Below, piece by piece: positions 1 through 9,160 of a stretch of DNA of 64,000 nucleotides. Source of the DNA: CAYWWY01 sp964462525 (GTDB taxonomy: Bacteria; Thermotogota; Thermotogae; MWEM01); contig CAYWWY010000005.1 of the NCBI GenBank assembly GCA_964462525.1, positions 124,001 to 188,000 of the forward strand. The letters run 5' to 3'. The position numbers and the translations under genes are program-made. The notes under the pieces are model-generated. The model had not been told where the DNA came from. It worked only from the letters and a program-made list of their open reading frames with translations, and ran no database searches. Each line of letters opens with the position of its first letter. Position 1 is the first letter of the stretch.

Positions 1-614
1 CCATGGTTTTCTTTCAGGGAGTGGAAGATTTCCGCAACTTCCATAATCGCTTCTTTCCACTTGAACTTGTTGTATGTTTGCGAACCCACGTGAAAGCTAA
101 CGCCATAAGGGACAAGCCCCAGGGTTTTCGAGTAGGTAAGAATGCTCTGTACGTGGTCGATATCTGTCCCAAATTTCTTGGACAATGGCCAATCGCTGTC
201 TGTGGAACTCATATGCAGTCGCGCATACACTTTGGATCCAGGGGCGTTTCTTGCGACCTTCTCCACTTCCATTTCCGCATCGATCGCATAATAATCAATC
301 CCATGATCAAACGCGAATCGGATATCTTCCTCCCGTTTGATGGTGTTTCCGAAACTCATCCGTTGAGGATCGACACCCAATGATAAGAGTTTTCGGATTT
401 CACCGATCGAAGCAAGATCAAAACTGCTCCCCGCATCACGCAGTGTTTCCAGCACGCGAATGTGAGAGTTGGCTTTAACCGCGTAGAAAATCTCAAGGTT
501 GGGAATGATGCCCAAGAGTTTGCGGTAGTTGGATTTCAGAATATCGAGATCCAATAGCAAAAACGGTGTGTTCAAGACCTTTGCTGCCAACCGGACATCC
601 GGTGTAATTTCCAT
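1..614 (-). CDS. Ornithine/lysine-type PLP decarboxylase (partial, 3' end cut off)
   Basis: Reading the minus strand from the ATG at 614 gives a fold-type III PLP decarboxylase running off the left edge, about 204 residues visible. The N-terminal half shows the PLP-lysine motif FYAVKAN near residue 45, the SFDLAS motif that follows in this family, and FHVGSQ near residue 185. This is the eukaryotic-like ornithine/lysine/arginine decarboxylase group, which makes putrescine or cadaverine in the cytoplasm, rather than alanine racemase; diaminopimelate decarboxylase is the main alternative. The start is supported by an AAGGAGGG ribosome site 9 nt upstream and a good promoter at 652-680. Substrate cannot be decided without the C-terminal half. 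A polyamine deacetylase candidate lies at 32 kb. Confidence 0.85.
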   Translation of the reverse strand, partial: MEITPDVRLAAKVLNTPFLLLDLDILKSNYRKLLGIIPNLEIFYAVKANSHIRVLETLRDAGSSFDLASIGEIRKLLSLGVDPQRMSFGNTIKREEDIRFAFDHGIDYYAIDAEMEVEKVARNAPGSKVYARLHMSSTDSDWPLSKKFGTDIDHVQSILTYSKTLGLVPYGVSFHVGSQTYNKFKWKEAIMEVAEIFHSLKENH

Positions 615-651
615 TGTTGGGATCCCTCCTTATTCCCATGATCGCAGGTGG

Positions 652-680
652 ATTGTACGCTTTTTCGGATTACAAATCAA
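652..680 (-). promoter_or_regulatory. Sigma-A-type promoter of the PLP decarboxylase
   Basis: On the minus strand TTGATT (675-680) and TACAAT (652-657) are separated by 17 nt, 38 nt upstream of the decarboxylase start. It suggests this gene is transcribed separately from the Mrp-like genes upstream. Confidence 0.65.
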
Positions 681-720
681 CAACAGGATGATGAATGAAA
701 AAATTCAATCCCTTTACTGA

Positions 721-2193
721 TCAATACTGAATCCATATCAGGGCGATTCCGGCAATCAGGAGCATATACAGAGTGAGAATCCGGTTGAGGCGGAATGCCT
801 TTTCGGGATATCCGAGTGCCAGTTTTTTTCCAAATACCCAATGAAGAGCAATTCCTGCCCCAGTCATCAAAACCGAGGAAAGCCATTCTCCCCGATATAG
901 GATTCCCAATCCCACGATCGCAGCAAGGGGCAAAAGGAGGGGAGGCAGGAATGCTTGTACGGTCCATCCTGTCGACTTCCCTTCAGAACGCTTGCCGAGG
1001 AAGACCGCAAATAGGATTTTCGAAAAATAGGCTACCGATAGAACCGACGAAGCGATTAGGACGTATTGAATTGGTTCAGGCAAACCATATACAATAGCTC
1101 CTTTGCAAAGGGTATTCCCGAAAGGCGGAATACCACAAACGCCCAGAAATCCGATCAATACAAACAGACGAAATAGGGGATGGAAAGGCTTGCGCGCGTT
1201 CTGAAGGTCCTTCAGGTTCCTCATCCCAGACCACTCATGAATCAAACCGGCCATCATAAACCATGATCCCTTCAACAAAGCGTGATTGAGGGTAAAGGAT
1301 ATCCCTGCAGAAGCAATCCCACATAGAGCAAACCCCATCTGAGACATGGTGGAGAAAGCAAGAAGGTATTTAATATCTGTTTGGACAAAGGCCAATATTC
1401 CGCCAAATAAAGCGCTCATCCAGCCTATATGGAGGATAGTTTCCGTCAACCAAGGCTCTGGAAGCGCCTGGACAATCCGAAAGAGGAAAATATACCCTGC
1501 TTTAACGACTAGACCCGAAAGCAGAGCAGATACAGGCGCGTCCGCTTCGCCATGCGCATTGGGCAGCCACATACTGAAGAAAAAAACGCCTGTTTTCACC
1601 AAAAGGGCTCCAACGATGAGCATAATCCCAATCCGAGGAATCCCTTCATTTCCATGAAGCGTGAGAAGATTTAAGGTACCGGTTTGATTATACACAAGTG
1701 CTACCCCGACCAGATAAAGGTTCAGCGCCACGGCGCTCAGGAGAAGGTATTTCAAGCCCGCCCAAAGTTGCTTCCGTCTTCTGGAGAAGGATATTAGCAA
1801 ATATACGACTAGGGAGAAGAGTTCCATACATACGTAGGCGTTGAACAGATCCAAAGAGTAGAATACGCTGATCACCGTGCAGATCATCATATTGAGGAGA
1901 AAAAAGAAGGTCCATTGGCTATACCGTTTCCAACAGTAGATCAACACCGAAAAATAGATCAAACCGGTCGTGGCGATGAAGAGGATGGTCGTTTGGTCAA
2001 AGATAAGCTGAATGCCCCGGAAGAGATCCCATTCACCCATGACCACAAATATTGGGTTTTCAGCCACGCCATTCGCCCACAGAAAGGCCGAAAAGCCCAT
2101 TAAAAAAAGGGCATGAACAATACCCATTCCCCGAGCGTATCGAGGAAACATCGGAATCAAAAAGGTCCACGTAAACTGAATCCAGGGAAACAA
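721..2193 (-). CDS. MrpD/NuoN-like proton-translocating membrane subunit (second D-like copy)
   Basis: A 490-residue polytopic membrane protein of the Mrp antiporter / complex I antiporter-subunit family (Proton_antipo_M). The ion-pathway residues typical of the family are present: Glu in MELFSL (about residue 124) and Lys in LLVKTG (about residue 200), plus the SMWLPNAHGEADAPVSALLSG block. It probably moves H+ or Na+ across the membrane. It lies directly downstream of a paralogue with the same layout. The start is uncertain: TTG at 2193 is the first standard start, but the frame stays open into the upstream gene and the family N-terminus would begin about 10 codons earlier, where only ATT/ATA codons follow a GGAGGGGG site near 2232. 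It could instead be described as an MrpA-N-domain-like subunit. Confidence 0.85.
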   Translation of the reverse strand: MFPWIQFTWTFLIPMFPRYARGMGIVHALFLMGFSAFLWANGVAENPIFVVMGEWDLFRGIQLIFDQTTILFIATTGLIYFSVLIYCWKRYSQWTFFFLLNMMICTVISVFYSLDLFNAYVCMELFSLVVYLLISFSRRRKQLWAGLKYLLLSAVALNLYLVGVALVYNQTGTLNLLTLHGNEGIPRIGIMLIVGALLVKTGVFFFSMWLPNAHGEADAPVSALLSGLVVKAGYIFLFRIVQALPEPWLTETILHIGWMSALFGGILAFVQTDIKYLLAFSTMSQMGFALCGIASAGISFTLNHALLKGSWFMMAGLIHEWSGMRNLKDLQNARKPFHPLFRLFVLIGFLGVCGIPPFGNTLCKGAIVYGLPEPIQYVLIASSVLSVAYFSKILFAVFLGKRSEGKSTGWTVQAFLPPLLLPLAAIVGLGILYRGEWLSSVLMTGAGIALHWVFGKKLALGYPEKAFRLNRILTLYMLLIAGIALIWIQY

Positions 2194-2219
2194 TTGCGCA
2201 AGGGTGGAAAGGGATATCT

Positions 2220-3740
2220 CTATAATTGCCCCCTCCCTTCCAGTAGAAAGGCGGCGCCGACACAGGTTGTGATTATGAGGAGCAGCATCAATGCTGTGCG
2301 GAGCTCAAACAATCGTTTGGGGAAAAACGGATGGATCTTCGGGACGATCCACTTCAGAACGATCAAACCCGCAAAAAAGATGGCCAAGCTTTCTGTAACA
2401 GCTTCTGTCTTATGATCGATTTCGATAGTCTCAGCAATACCGATGGAAAGGCAACCAAACCCCAAAATGAAAAATCCGATGGTCTGCTCCCAGCTGTCTC
2501 GGAGCTTTTTTGCCACTTTTGGAAAAACGGGAATGATGATTTTTCCGATGGAAGCGACGGTTCCGATCGCAGAAAGGATCAGGATGATTTTTCCGAAGAG
2601 ATTTTGCTCTTCAATGACATGGAACTTGGGAGAAAACCCATCCAGAAAAGGGAGTCCGGCGATGGAGAGATAACCAACGAGAAGGGCCAAAAAGGTGGTT
2701 ATGGGAACCAGACCTTCCTTCTCTCGAATCTTATAGACGTTTCGCGTCTTGAACACGACATACAACCGATCGGCTGCCATAAAGAGAATGGCTTTGAACA
2801 GGGCGTGATTCATCGCGTACAGAGAGCCTTCTCCCCGAATCCCAGCGAGGGCGTATCCCATTTGAGACATCGTATGGAACGCGAGAATAAGCTTGATATC
2901 CTGTTGGACCATCGCAAATAGCACGCCTGCCAATGAACTCCAAAGACCCAATTGAGTGATAAACTCAACGATCATCGGCGCATCGAGTTTTCCCATAATC
3001 CGGAATATCAGAAAAATTCCGGCTTTTACCAAAATGCCCGAGAGCAAGGTCGAAACTGGCGAGATCGCTTCTGAGTGAGCGGAAGGAAGCCACATGCTCA
3101 TGAGAAAAGCCCCGGATTTCACCAGCAACGCGATAACAATCAAAACCAATCCCAGCTGGGAATATCCGGAAGAAGCCGCGATCAAATCCAGATTCAAATA
3201 ACCCGTCGAATGGTAGATCAGGGCAGCGCCAATCAGGTAAAGGTTAAAGGCCACAGCTCCGATAATCATATATTTCAAGCTGGCCCATACTTGTCTGCGC
3301 CTGCCTTCTAGGGAAATGAGCAGATAGGACACCAGGGACAACAGTTCCAGGGTAACATATCCATTGAATAAGTCGTTGACCAAAAAGACGCAAACGAGAG
3401 AGCTGAGGCATAGATCCATGAGAAAGAAAAAACGCCACTCTCTGATTTTTACAAAGGAGAAAAAGGCAACCGCTGTAAAGACCGCGGATGCAGCGAACAG
3501 AAATCGGAGGGACAGCACGTCGAAATAAAGGGATATCCCACGAAAAGCTTCCCATCCACCGAGAATGGTGTGCATTTCTTGCCGGCCCCAAGCTCCGGTA
3601 CTCCAGGTTATTGAGAAAACCAGCAAGGAAAGCGCGTGAATCAACGTAAAATAGCGAGCTTTCTCGCGGAAGATCAGGACGAGAAAAGAAAAAAGGAGTT
3701 GGGAGACAGCAAAGAGACCAAGAAAACTATCTGAGTTCAT
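2220..3740 (-). CDS. MrpD/NuoN-like proton-translocating membrane subunit
   Basis: A 506-residue membrane protein of the MrpD/MnhD family. Conserved Glu in LELLSL (residue 132) and Lys in LLVKSG (residue 208) are the key proton-path residues, and the block SMWLPSAHSEAISPVS is characteristic. It likely forms the antiporter core with the small subunit upstream, whose last 14 nt it overlaps, and with the related protein downstream. Length is normal for MrpD. No mrpA, B, E, F or G lies next to it in this window, so a full seven-subunit Mrp complex is not encoded here. Whether it exchanges Na+ or K+ for H+ cannot be read from sequence. Confidence 0.87.
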   Translation of the reverse strand: MNSDSFLGLFAVSQLLFSFLVLIFREKARYFTLIHALSLLVFSITWSTGAWGRQEMHTILGGWEAFRGISLYFDVLSLRFLFAASAVFTAVAFFSFVKIREWRFFFLMDLCLSSLVCVFLVNDLFNGYVTLELLSLVSYLLISLEGRRRQVWASLKYMIIGAVAFNLYLIGAALIYHSTGYLNLDLIAASSGYSQLGLVLIVIALLVKSGAFLMSMWLPSAHSEAISPVSTLLSGILVKAGIFLIFRIMGKLDAPMIVEFITQLGLWSSLAGVLFAMVQQDIKLILAFHTMSQMGYALAGIRGEGSLYAMNHALFKAILFMAADRLYVVFKTRNVYKIREKEGLVPITTFLALLVGYLSIAGLPFLDGFSPKFHVIEEQNLFGKIILILSAIGTVASIGKIIIPVFPKVAKKLRDSWEQTIGFFILGFGCLSIGIAETIEIDHKTEAVTESLAIFFAGLIVLKWIVPKIHPFFPKRLFELRTALMLLLIITTCVGAAFLLEGRGQL

Positions 3741-4104
3741 CCAAACGATCCTTTTCGATGGTGTCTTCTACCTGATCTTCATCGACGGTGTGGAATTTCG
3801 AAGCAATCATCATTACATAAACCAAAGATAAGGCAAGGGTTGCAAACCCGATGACAACGGCAGTAATCACTAAAGCTTGGGGTAAAGGATCCGCATAGTC
3901 AAACTGTGTGAATACTTGGATCGAAGGGGAAAGAATGGGTGGAGTCCTGCTTTCGCCAATTCCAGAATGCAAAAAAAAACCGATCACGCTGGAATTCATG
4001 ATACCCAACATTAAAAGCTTTAAAATCAGGTTCCGTTTCATGATTGTCCCATAAAGACCGATCAGGATGGTCAATAAGATAAGGATTCCTTCGATTTCTT
4101 TCAT
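3727..4104 (-). CDS. MrpC/NuoK-like small membrane subunit
   Basis: A 125-residue protein with three predicted membrane helices and a charged C-terminal tail, matching MnhC/MrpC/NuoK in size and in the motif LMLGIMNSSVIGFF. Start at ATG 4104 is chosen because it gives the family N-terminus (MKEIEGILILLTILIGLYG) and has GGAG 5 nt upstream; a longer frame reaches back to 4302 but has no homology-like content. It overlaps the D-like gene by 14 nt, as in mrpCD pairs. A TGGTACAAT extended -10 lies at 4159-4167 on the same strand and may start this operon. Confidence 0.82.
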   Translation of the reverse strand: MKEIEGILILLTILIGLYGTIMKRNLILKLLMLGIMNSSVIGFFLHSGIGESRTPPILSPSIQVFTQFDYADPLPQALVITAVVIGFATLALSLVYVMMIASKFHTVDEDQVEDTIEKDRLDELR

Positions 4105-4192
4105 GTCTGCTCCGGTTTTCCAATATGTCCCCTGATGTCCGTAGGGATTTTCTTGGATATTGTACCATATCTCCGGGTTCTCAAATGAATCG

Positions 4193-5929
4193 TTATTTTT
4201 CGTGGGAAAAGAACTCTTTGATTCGTTTGGCCAACGATTCGTCCCGCACAATCCGCGCGATCTCTTCCGCAGGCGCCTTTGACAATGCACGAATGCTCCC
4301 AAAATGCCTCAGAAGTTTGGTTTTCCGTACCTTTCCCACACCCGAGATTTCTTCAAGCCGGGAATGGTTCATTCGGGTGTCCCGAAGATGGCTGTGAAAA
4401 GAGTTTGCAAAGCGATGCGCTTCATCCCGTATGGATATCAGAAGACGGAGCGCCGGGCTCTCATGGGGCAGGTTGAGTTCTCCTCGTTCATCCGGGAAGA
4501 CGATGGTTTCTTCACTTTTTGCCAAACCAATGATCTCGATCCGCTTCAGATTGAGCTCATGCTCCAAAACGCCTTTCATAGCCTGTACTTGTCCAATTCC
4601 CCCATCGATGAGGAGCAGATCGGGCATCTCATGTTTGCTGTAACGTCTCCGACCAACGATCCGCATGGATTCAAAGTCATCGGGGTGCTGAAGTTGGGTG
4701 ATCCGGTACCTACGATAAGCTTGCTTCTCGGGTATCCCATTGACAAAAGATACGACAGAAGCAACCGTATATAGGCCTTGTGTATGGGCGATGTCAATGC
4801 CTTCAATCTTACGCGGAAGCTTTTTCAAACCCAAAGTGATCCGGAGTTTTTTTAACGCATCAAGTGAAAACTTCCTTTGAGCCACTTCCTTATCTAAGTT
4901 CTGGTGAGCCATCAGGAAGACCCGCTCTTCTCCGCTTGATCTCGGTTTGCCTGTGTATCGAACCCCAAGGAGGCTGTGAATTCGTTTTTCCTGGCGGGCT
5001 GGGAGATCCGCGATGACTGTATCGGGTAGATCGTTGTGTTTGCCAAAATAGAATTGGGCGAATATCTCTTCCATACTAATGCTCGAATCGAAATCAAAAG
5101 AAAGGACCGCGAAGATGATACCCTCTTTCATTCGGATCATCACTGCTTTCCCATCCCGTCGACTCATGGCAACAAAGTCTTGGTTTCGGCTGTCAGGGAG
5201 CACGACATATTGAGGAAAGAAGAGTTCATCGAGTTTTTGGAGCATATCTCGAATAGCGGCTGCTTTTTCGAAGATCATTTGTTCAGACAGAAACCGCATC
5301 TTTTCTTCCAAAAGGGTTCGGAGAGAACGTACATCACCCTGTAAAAAGCCCACGGTCTTTTCAACCGCTTCTTCATATTCTTCAGGAGCGATGGATCCTG
5401 AGCAAGGGGCCATACAGCGACCAAGGTGGTATTCCAGACAAGGTTTGGAAATCTTGCTCAGATCATAATTACACGGCCGGATTCCATAGCTCCGGTATAT
5501 GATCTCCAACACTTTGCGGACCATGGAGACATTGGTAAATGGACCATAATACCGCCCCTCTTGATCGCGGTACCGAGTGATCTGCAATTGGGGAAACCGT
5601 TCCTGAGAAACATGAATATAGGGATAAAACCGAGTGTCTTTTAGAAAGGTGTTAAACGGAGGTTTGTATTCATATACTAAGTTGGCTTCCAATAAAAGGG
5701 CTTCTTTTTCTGTGGACACTTGGACGCACCGAAGATTTGTGGCTTTCTCCAAAATTCCCTGGACCTTGTTGGCTTCGGATGGTTTGGCCAGAAAGTAGGA
5801 CATAATCCTTCGCTTCAGGCTTTTGGCTTTGCCGATGTACAGGGGTTTTCCATCGCCCTCGAAGATATAGACACCGGGAAGATCCGGAAAGTCGGAAGCG
5901 ATTCTATGGAGTTGATCCGCTCGGCTCAT
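4193..5929 (-). CDS. uvrC: UvrABC excinuclease subunit C
   Basis: A 578-residue UvrC, which makes both incisions around DNA lesions marked by UvrA/UvrB. The N-terminal GIY-YIG nuclease is seen at about 16-95 (PGVYIF, then LYIGKAKSLKRR), a UVR UvrB-binding helix pair around 205-240, the RNase H-like endonuclease from about 375 (IEGIDIAHTQG, LLLIDGGIGQ) and a C-terminal tandem helix-hairpin-helix (LEEISGVGKVRKTKLL). ATG 5929 is chosen over an upstream frame extension because it has GGAG at the right distance and starts just before the GIY domain. It overlaps the 3' end of rarA by 26 nt, so the two repair genes are probably translationally coupled. Confidence 0.96.
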   Translation of the reverse strand: MSRADQLHRIASDFPDLPGVYIFEGDGKPLYIGKAKSLKRRIMSYFLAKPSEANKVQGILEKATNLRCVQVSTEKEALLLEANLVYEYKPPFNTFLKDTRFYPYIHVSQERFPQLQITRYRDQEGRYYGPFTNVSMVRKVLEIIYRSYGIRPCNYDLSKISKPCLEYHLGRCMAPCSGSIAPEEYEEAVEKTVGFLQGDVRSLRTLLEEKMRFLSEQMIFEKAAAIRDMLQKLDELFFPQYVVLPDSRNQDFVAMSRRDGKAVMIRMKEGIIFAVLSFDFDSSISMEEIFAQFYFGKHNDLPDTVIADLPARQEKRIHSLLGVRYTGKPRSSGEERVFLMAHQNLDKEVAQRKFSLDALKKLRITLGLKKLPRKIEGIDIAHTQGLYTVASVVSFVNGIPEKQAYRRYRITQLQHPDDFESMRIVGRRRYSKHEMPDLLLIDGGIGQVQAMKGVLEHELNLKRIEIIGLAKSEETIVFPDERGELNLPHESPALRLLISIRDEAHRFANSFHSHLRDTRMNHSRLEEISGVGKVRKTKLLRHFGSIRALSKAPAEEIARIVRDESLAKRIKEFFSHEK

Positions 5930-7250
5930 CGTTTCTCCATAGTTTGGTAAGATACTCTTTAATTGCCTTTTCTTTGCCCTTTTCCGAAGGAGAATAAAAT
6001 TCGATGGATTCCAACCCTTCCGGAACGCATCGCTGACGAACAAACCCTCCATGATTATGGGGATACTGATATCCTTTTCCGTATCCCAGATTCTTCATAA
6101 AGCCCGTTACCGGATTTCGCAACCACAAAGGCACAGGGCGGTCCGGATGCTTCTGGACTTCTTGTTTCGCTTTGGTATAGGCAACATCCAGCCGATTGCT
6201 TTTTGCCGCTACAGCCAAAAAAACGCCTGATTGAGCCAAATTGACCGTACATTCAGGCATGCCTATGTACATGCACGCTTGATAGGCGTTGACCGCAATC
6301 ATCAATGCAAAAGGGTCAGCCATCCCAATATCTTCACTGGCAAAACGGATCATCCTTCGCGCCAGGTATAATGGATCTTCACCGGATTCCAGCATTCTGG
6401 CAATATAGTATACAACGGCGTCGGGATCACTTGCCCGCATACTTTTGATCATTGCTGAAATCAAGTCAAAGTGTTCGTCGCCCTTTTTGCGATATTTAGG
6501 AATCCTCTGTTGAACGGCCTCTTCTAGTATAGAAAGAGTCAGATTTTTTGGAGGGGTTTCCGCTAATGATCCTGTGTCGGAATCACGCATCATGGACGCA
6601 GCAATTTCGAGAAAGTTCAAACCAACACGCGCGTCACCACCACTCCATTGAATGAGCGCCTCCCGCGCATCCTCGTCAAAAGTCCATCCATGCATAGCGC
6701 CGGTAACCGTCCAGCCTTTTTGGAGGAGTTTTTCGATCGCTTCGGATGATAGGGGGTGGAACACAAAGATTTTGCACCGGGAAAGGAGTGCAGGGTTTAA
6801 CTCAAAGCTCGGGTTTTCTGTGGTCGCGCCAATTAGGATAATCTCCCCTCGTTCCATATAGGGAAGCAAGACATCTTGCTGGAGTTTGTTAAAGCGGTGG
6901 ACTTCATCAACAAAAATAACCGTCGGCTCATGAATCTTATGAAACCGAGCCATTGCTTCGTCCAAAATCGGTTTTAACTGCGACATATTGGCGCGCGCAG
7001 CAGAAAAAGGATAGAAGGTTTTGGTCGTTATTCGGCCAATGATCTCTGCGAGAGATGTTTTCCCGCACCCCGGTGGACCAAAGAAGATACAAGAGAACAA
7101 ACGATCTTCTTCAACGGCTTTTCGCAAAACCGCTCCTTTTGCTAGAATATGGTTTTGCCCGACAATATCGTCAAGAACGGCTGGTCTCAAACGCAAAGCA
7201 AGAGGCGGCCGGTTCCGATCTTCTTCCTGCCAAAGGCTTTCCTGATTCAT
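5904..7250 (-). CDS. rarA: Replication-associated recombination protein A (RarA/MgsA AAA+ ATPase)
   Basis: A 448-residue clamp-loader-like AAA+ ATPase acting at stalled replication forks. Walker A is PPGCGKTS at 59-66, Walker [10 protein letters not shown] near 112-120, sensor 1 [19 protein letters not shown] follows, and the C-terminal MgsA tetramerisation region ends in the conserved YKYPHNHGG-like motif (here [12 protein letters not shown]). Full length for the family. ATG 7250 has AAGGAG 6 nt upstream. It precedes and overlaps uvrC, giving a small DNA-repair unit. Confidence 0.96.
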   Translation of the reverse strand: MNQESLWQEEDRNRPPLALRLRPAVLDDIVGQNHILAKGAVLRKAVEEDRLFSCIFFGPPGCGKTSLAEIIGRITTKTFYPFSAARANMSQLKPILDEAMARFHKIHEPTVIFVDEVHRFNKLQQDVLLPYMERGEIILIGATTENPSFELNPALLSRCKIFVFHPLSSEAIEKLLQKGWTVTGAMHGWTFDEDAREALIQWSGGDARVGLNFLEIAASMMRDSDTGSLAETPPKNLTLSILEEAVQQRIPKYRKKGDEHFDLISAMIKSMRASDPDAVVYYIARMLESGEDPLYLARRMIRFASEDIGMADPFALMIAVNAYQACMYIGMPECTVNLAQSGVFLAVAAKSNRLDVAYTKAKQEVQKHPDRPVPLWLRNPVTGFMKNLGYGKGYQYPHNHGGFVRQRCVPEGLESIEFYSPSEKGKEKAIKEYLTKLWRNDEPSGSTP

Positions 7251-7271
7251 CCAAACTCCTTTTTCTTCGGC

Positions 7272-8210
7272 TTACAGACCAAGCTTGGACTGAAAATAAT
7301 CAACCGTTTGGGAAAACCCATGCTCCAGAGAAGTCGTGGACTCCCAACCCAAAACTTCTTTGGCTCGAGTGCTATCGAGCTGACTGCGAAGAAGGTCACC
7401 CTCTCTGGGAGGTCCATGGATGGCTTCGGGGGTATTGGGGATCATCGATTGAAGAATTCGGTATAGATCATTGACAGAGGTGCCAATCCCAGTTCCAATG
7501 TTCCCGACAAACACTCCCTGCGCATCCATAGCCAGTATGTTCGCCAATGCTACGTCCTCCACGAAGACGTAGTCCCGGGTGCACGAACCATCTCCATGTA
7601 TGATGGGAGTCACATTTTTGAGCATTTTTTCACAGAAGATGGCTACAACACCAGCTTCTCCATGAGGGTTCTGTCGGGGCCCATACACATTCCCATATCG
7701 AAGCGCGGCATATTCAAGACCATAATGCTGGTGAAAAAAGTCCAAATACTTCTCTCCAACCCATTTGGCGATTCCATAAGGAGATACCGGATCTTCGGTT
7801 TGATTTTCTGGGGTGGGAAAAGCGTTTGGGGCTTCTCCATACATAACCCCTCCAGAGGAGGAGAATACGAAGCGTTCAACCCCGACCCGAACGCTCTCTT
7901 CCAGAAGGTTAAGCAATCCAACAACATTAACGGTTGCGTCGTGGGCAGGCTCTCGCACAGAACGAGACACACTGATTTGGGCAGCGCAATGAAAGATCAC
8001 ATGGGGATTGTGTACCTGAAGGATCTCTTCCACGCTTGTCCGGGAACAGATATCCGCCTGATAGAAGATGATGTCTTTATGAAAGAGATGGTTTCGGTCT
8101 CCTGTTGACAGATCATCCATAACCACCACGTTGATCTCCCTTTGCAACAACTGATCTACAATATGGGAACCAATGAACCCGGCGCCACCAGTGACCAACG
8201 CCGTGCGCAT
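7272..8210 (-). CDS. NAD-dependent sugar-nucleotide epimerase/dehydratase (GalE-like SDR)
   Basis: A 312-residue extended short-chain dehydrogenase. The Rossmann motif TGGAGFIG is at residues 7-14, the catalytic Ser region is SSGGVMYG, and the YxxxK pair is in SPYGIAKWVGEK. Most like UDP-glucose 4-epimerase of the bacterial/archaeal short type, acting on UDP-sugars for cell-surface polysaccharide; the exact substrate is not determined by sequence. The start codon shares one base with the stop of the DtxR-type regulator (TGATG), so the two are co-transcribed and probably coupled. Confidence 0.88.
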   Translation of the reverse strand: MRTALVTGGAGFIGSHIVDQLLQREINVVVMDDLSTGDRNHLFHKDIIFYQADICSRTSVEEILQVHNPHVIFHCAAQISVSRSVREPAHDATVNVVGLLNLLEESVRVGVERFVFSSSGGVMYGEAPNAFPTPENQTEDPVSPYGIAKWVGEKYLDFFHQHYGLEYAALRYGNVYGPRQNPHGEAGVVAIFCEKMLKNVTPIIHGDGSCTRDYVFVEDVALANILAMDAQGVFVGNIGTGIGTSVNDLYRILQSMIPNTPEAIHGPPREGDLLRSQLDSTRAKEVLGWESTTSLEHGFSQTVDYFQSKLGL

Positions 8211-8668
8211 CAGGAATCTCCTGTGTTTTTCAGAAAGTCAACCAGTTCTTGGCACGCAGATATCCCTTCCGCTTTCACCTTAAGAAGAATGTTGATAAAC
8301 TGTTCGATCCGATCATATGTCTCGCCTTCAAAAAAATGCTCTACCCGGCAGCTCAAGCTTGCTGATTCCTTTGCGTCAAGACCCACCAGCTTAGAAAAGA
8401 AGGTTTGGACAAACTCGTTTACCTTTTTTAGCGATTGGGCTTTTGCGTACCCCTTTTCACTCAGCATGATCAACCCATACTTTTCGTATTCCACATATCC
8501 CAAGTCTTTCAGGCGTTTTAAGGCGTTGGTTACACTGGGTAGGCTGACTCCAATTATTTCAGCAATGTCTTTGACTCGGGCTACCGGTTTTTCTTCTGTA
8601 ATGGTAAAAATGGCTTTGAGGTAATCTTCCAACACAGGTGTCATTGTTTTTTCCCTGCCTCGTTTCAT
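8210..8668 (-). CDS. DtxR/MntR-family metal-dependent transcriptional regulator
   Basis: A 152-residue protein with an N-terminal winged helix (VARVKDIAEIIGVSLPSVTNALKRL) and a metal-binding dimerisation domain with the CRVEHFFEG stretch, whose Glu-His matches the ligand pair of MntR/DtxR. It lacks the C-terminal SH3 domain of DtxR and is therefore closer to MntR in layout. Such proteins repress metal uptake genes when Mn2+ or Fe2+ is bound. ATG 8668 is preferred because GGAGGTGAG lies 7 nt upstream; a later ATG at 8644 is possible. No metal transporter is adjacent, which is unusual. Confidence 0.85.
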   Translation of the reverse strand: MKRGREKTMTPVLEDYLKAIFTITEEKPVARVKDIAEIIGVSLPSVTNALKRLKDLGYVEYEKYGLIMLSEKGYAKAQSLKKVNEFVQTFFSKLVGLDAKESASLSCRVEHFFEGETYDRIEQFINILLKVKAEGISACQELVDFLKNTGDS

Positions 8669-8722
8669 CTCCTCACCTCCATGAGTTTCCGGGAAATTTC
8701 GATAAACCAATATTCCTCTAGA

Positions 8723-8731
8723 ATTATAACA
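8723..8731 (-). promoter_or_regulatory. Extended -10 promoter element for the DtxR-type regulator
   Basis: The minus strand reads TGTTATAAT here, a TGn-extended -10, about 55 nt upstream of the regulator start. The -35 region 17 nt further upstream (GTTCAA) is weak, as expected for extended -10 promoters. Confidence 0.45.
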
Positions 8732-8840
8732 CAGATTGATGAAATTGAACCTACTTCATCTGACGATAATCAAAAGAAATGGTCGGGTGCATTAATCCTC
8801 GGATCGAGGCACAGCAACAGGGCTATCCGTTGAAAAGGGG

Positions 8841-8869
8841 TTGACTTTTTTTACGGAATAGTGTAAGAT
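8841..8869 (+). promoter_or_regulatory. Promoter of the tRNA operon
   Basis: TTGACT (8841-8846), 17-nt spacer, TAAGAT (8864-8869), ending 19 nt before the first tRNA. The position fits a stable-RNA promoter. Confidence 0.75.
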
Positions 8870-8888
8870 ATAGCCCGTTGAGACCGTC

Positions 8889-8964
8889 GCCCCCATCGTC
8901 CAGTGGTCTAGGACATCACCCTTTCAAGGTGGAGACCCGGGTTCGAACCCCGGTGGGGGCGCCA
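8889..8964 (+). tRNA. tRNA-Glu (anticodon TTC)
   Basis: A 76-nt cloverleaf. The acceptor stem GCCCCCA pairs with TGGGGGC, the anticodon loop reads CTTTCAA with anticodon TTC, and the T arm is GGGTTCGAACCCC. The discriminator is G and the CCA end is encoded. First gene of a three-tRNA operon. Confidence 0.96.
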
Positions 8965-8969
8965 GATAA

Positions 8970-9044
8970 GGGCGCGTAGCTCAGCGGAAGAGCATCTCCC
9001 TTACAAGGAGGAGGTCGCAGGTTCGATCCCTGCCGCTCCCACCA
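8970..9044 (+). tRNA. tRNA-Val (anticodon TAC)
   Basis: A 75-nt cloverleaf with anticodon loop CTTACAA (anticodon TAC), T arm GCAGGTTCGATCCCTGC, discriminator A and encoded CCA. The acceptor stem is GGGCGCG against CGCTCCC, which leaves a C-T opposition at position 4:69 in the middle of the stem; the other six pairs are Watson-Crick. It sits 5 nt after tRNA-Glu. Confidence 0.94.
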
Positions 9045-9070
9045 GAGCCAGGATCCACCCGACCTGAATT

Positions 9071-9146
<76 letters not shown>

Positions 9147-9160
9147 TAATCACTGAGAAA

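Noticed and set aside
1346..1657. Plus-strand frames opposite the Mrp-like genes
   Set aside because: They lie antisense to strongly conserved membrane proteins and lack ribosome sites or homology; treated as shadows.
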